The notes beneath the pieces are model-generated. The model was not told the DNA's origin, did no database searches, and worked only from the letters and a program-made list of their open reading frames with translations. The translations under genes and the position numbers were made by a program. Below are positions 63,701 through 64,000 of a DNA stretch of 64,000 nt, piece by piece. The DNA comes from Mycobacterium xenopi (lineage in GTDB: Bacteria; Actinomycetota; Actinomycetes; Mycobacteriales; Mycobacteriaceae). Every line of letters starts with the position of its first letter. Within the stretch, counting starts at the first letter, position 1. The stretch spans positions 4,030,001 to 4,094,000 of the forward strand of contig NZ_AP022314.1 in assembly GCF_009936235.1 (NCBI RefSeq), written 5' to 3'.

Positions 63701-63998
63701 CGGTCGCCGCGAGCCGCTGCCGCTGCCGGTCAAGACGTCGTACGCCTGGGCCAGGGCCCGCGACTCGGGCACCGACCCGCGAGCAGCCGCCCGCCGCCGG
63801 TGGGTTTCGGCGAACCACTACCGTGGCGAGCACGAGGAGCCGGCCATCGAAACGGCTTTCGGCAAAAAGGCGCAGCTCGACGTGCTGCTCGGGCCGCCGC
63901 GCCCGGGCGAGGAAATGCCCGGTGAGGATACCCGGCTGGGCGCGCTGGCGGCGCGGTTGTGGTCGCCGCTGATTCAGGCGACGCAGGAGCCGGGCTGA
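60714..63998 (+). CDS. recC: Exodeoxyribonuclease V subunit gamma (RecC)
   Basis: 1094 residues, close to M. tuberculosis RecC (about 1097, recall). Recognition subunit of RecBCD, an inactive helicase-like fold. Recognisable segments: LVPARGVERWLSQRLS near 40, GRRYSVARRLAGLFASYARQRP near 125, NFRTGMLTVCTMVPMRSVPHRVVCLVGLDDGVFPR near 620. In mycobacteria RecBCD acts mainly in single-strand annealing rather than AdnAB-type end resection. The ATG at 60714 is chosen; the open frame upstream lies in the methyltransferase region. Stop overlaps the recB start (TGATG). Confidence 0.93.
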   Translation: MALHLHRAERTDLLADGLARLLSDPLADPFAEELVLVPARGVERWLSQRLSHVLGRGRGADGVCAGVAFRSPGSLIAEITGTVDDDPWSPEAMTWPLLEVIDCSLDQPWCEPLAKHLGHFDTDDEAELRRGRRYSVARRLAGLFASYARQRPQLLIDWLAGNADGLDADLAWQPQLWRALVERTQADPPHIRHQKTVARLREGPADLPPRLSLFGHTRLASTEVELLDALATHHDLHLWLPHPSDDLWRALSGVHGTVPRAEDTSRHCANHTLLETLGRDLRELQRALPADPASDEFLGGASKPETLLGWLQSDIAANAIRPEGRVLAAHDRSVQVHACHGPARQVDVLREVLLGLLDDDPTLEPRDIVVMCPDIETYAPLIVASFGLGETAADSHPAHRLRVKLADRALNQTNPLLAVAAALLAIAGTRATASQVLDLAQAAPVRARFRFSDDDLDVITDWVRNANIRWGFDQCHRRPYGLGDIVHNTWRFGLDRILTGVAMSDDSRAWLGTALPLDDVGSDRVELAGRLAEYVDQLHDVVEKLSGAKPLTQWLEALSEGVGMLTEPQDAWQQAQLQREFTKVLAQAGSRESTVLRLPDVRSLLDTQLAGRPTRANFRTGMLTVCTMVPMRSVPHRVVCLVGLDDGVFPRLLAPDGDDVLARCPMTGERDVRSEDRQLLLDAICAATETLVITYTGADEHSGHERPPAVPLAELLDALDQTTQAPVREHVVTKHPLQPFDRRNVTPGELVPGTPFTFDPTALTAAQAAAGKRCPPRRFIGDVLPAPPPGDIALADLLEFFKDPVKGFFRALDYTLPWDVDAVEDAMPVEISALQEWIVGDRMLHDMLRGIDARTAAEFEWRRGTLPPGQLGWRKAKKIRDRAAKLAEATLRARHGEPRAHDVAVDLGDGRSLTGTVTPVFGDRIVEVTYSKLDGRHLLQCWLRLLALAADEPSRAWTAMCIGRRDTDTDRVKAQALRAPGNAVEILRELATLYDNGRREPLPLPVKTSYAWARARDSGTDPRAAARRRWVSANHYRGEHEEPAIETAFGKKAQLDVLLGPPRPGEEMPGEDTRLGALAARLWSPLIQATQEPG

Positions 63999-64000
63999 TG
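63998..64000 (+). CDS. recB: Start codon of the next gene, expected to be recB
   Basis: The last three bases are ATG, sharing its A with the recC TGA. In mycobacteria recB follows recC, and this overlap is typical. Only the initiator codon is present, so identity rests on gene order. Confidence 0.45.

Overview
The window is GC-rich (about 66-68% by eye) actinobacterial chromosome. Gene content and order match the reverse complement of the Mycobacterium tuberculosis segment running from Rv0697 (mftG) back to Rv0630c (recB). Mycolic acid methyltransferases, the HadABC dehydratases, the mce-type ATPase Mkl and the mycofactocin cluster all point to a (probably slow-growing) Mycobacterium. Species cannot be fixed from the sequence alone. 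The methyltransferase island holds only an mmaA2-like gene and mmaA4, which would fit a keto-mycolate producer without methoxy-mycolates.

Layout. 1-7.7 kb: mycofactocin operon mftA-B-C-D-E-F-G on the minus strand (mftG is cut by the left edge), with the divergent regulator mftR and a DUF2332 gene. 7.7-10.7 kb: a ferredoxin-reductase-type flavoprotein, a mycofactocin-dependent SDR and a SHOCT membrane protein. 10.8-15.1 kb: the 'str' operon rpsL-rpsG-fusA1-tuf. 15.3-17.1 kb: a TetR regulator and two exported DUF3060 proteins. 17.2-21.3 kb: a tightly overlapping lipid catabolic operon fadE8-echA4-paaX-like-echA5. 21.3-24 kb: lpqP, endonuclease IV and an AbiEi/DUF559 gene between two copies of a hairpin repeat. 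24-33 kb: rpoC, rpoB, mkl. 33-38 kb: carotenoid oxygenase and divergent TetR, rplL-rplJ with leader, and a ROK kinase. 37.7-42.4 kb: Rv0649-like protein and GH38 alpha-mannosidase. 42.5-44.3 kb: accessory segment with a 5'-truncated EEP nuclease remnant abutting a nucleotidyltransferase, plus a DinB gene. 44.3-48.6 kb: UbiB/ABC1 kinase, lipG, mmaA2-like, mmaA4. 48.8-50.7 kb: YCII protein and ECF42-type sigma factor. 50.7-55.4 kb: rplA, rplK, nusG, secE, tRNA-Trp, hadC, hadB, hadA, rpmG, tRNA-Met, tRNA-Thr. 55.5-58.2 kb: orphan VapB-like protein, glyoxalase II, a membrane protein, echA3. 58.2-60.6 kb: accessory patatin, cyanase and methyltransferase. 60.7-64 kb: recC and the first codon of recB.

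Functionally this is mostly conserved core: the transcription and translation machinery (RpoB/C, NusG, SecE, ribosomal proteins, EF-G, EF-Tu) interleaved with mycolate synthesis (HadABC, MmaA) and peptide-derived redox cofactor synthesis (mycofactocin with a client SDR). The variable parts sit in the gaps between these blocks. Relative to the M. tuberculosis order as I remember it, mmpS5-mmpL5-Rv0678, the toxin-antitoxin island between mkl and rpoB, Rv0669c, mmaA1 and mmaA3 are missing from their usual places, while six small accessory groups have been added. A family of long hairpins sharing the outer arm GAGCAGACGC marks several gene ends. I see no insertion sequence, prophage or CRISPR array.
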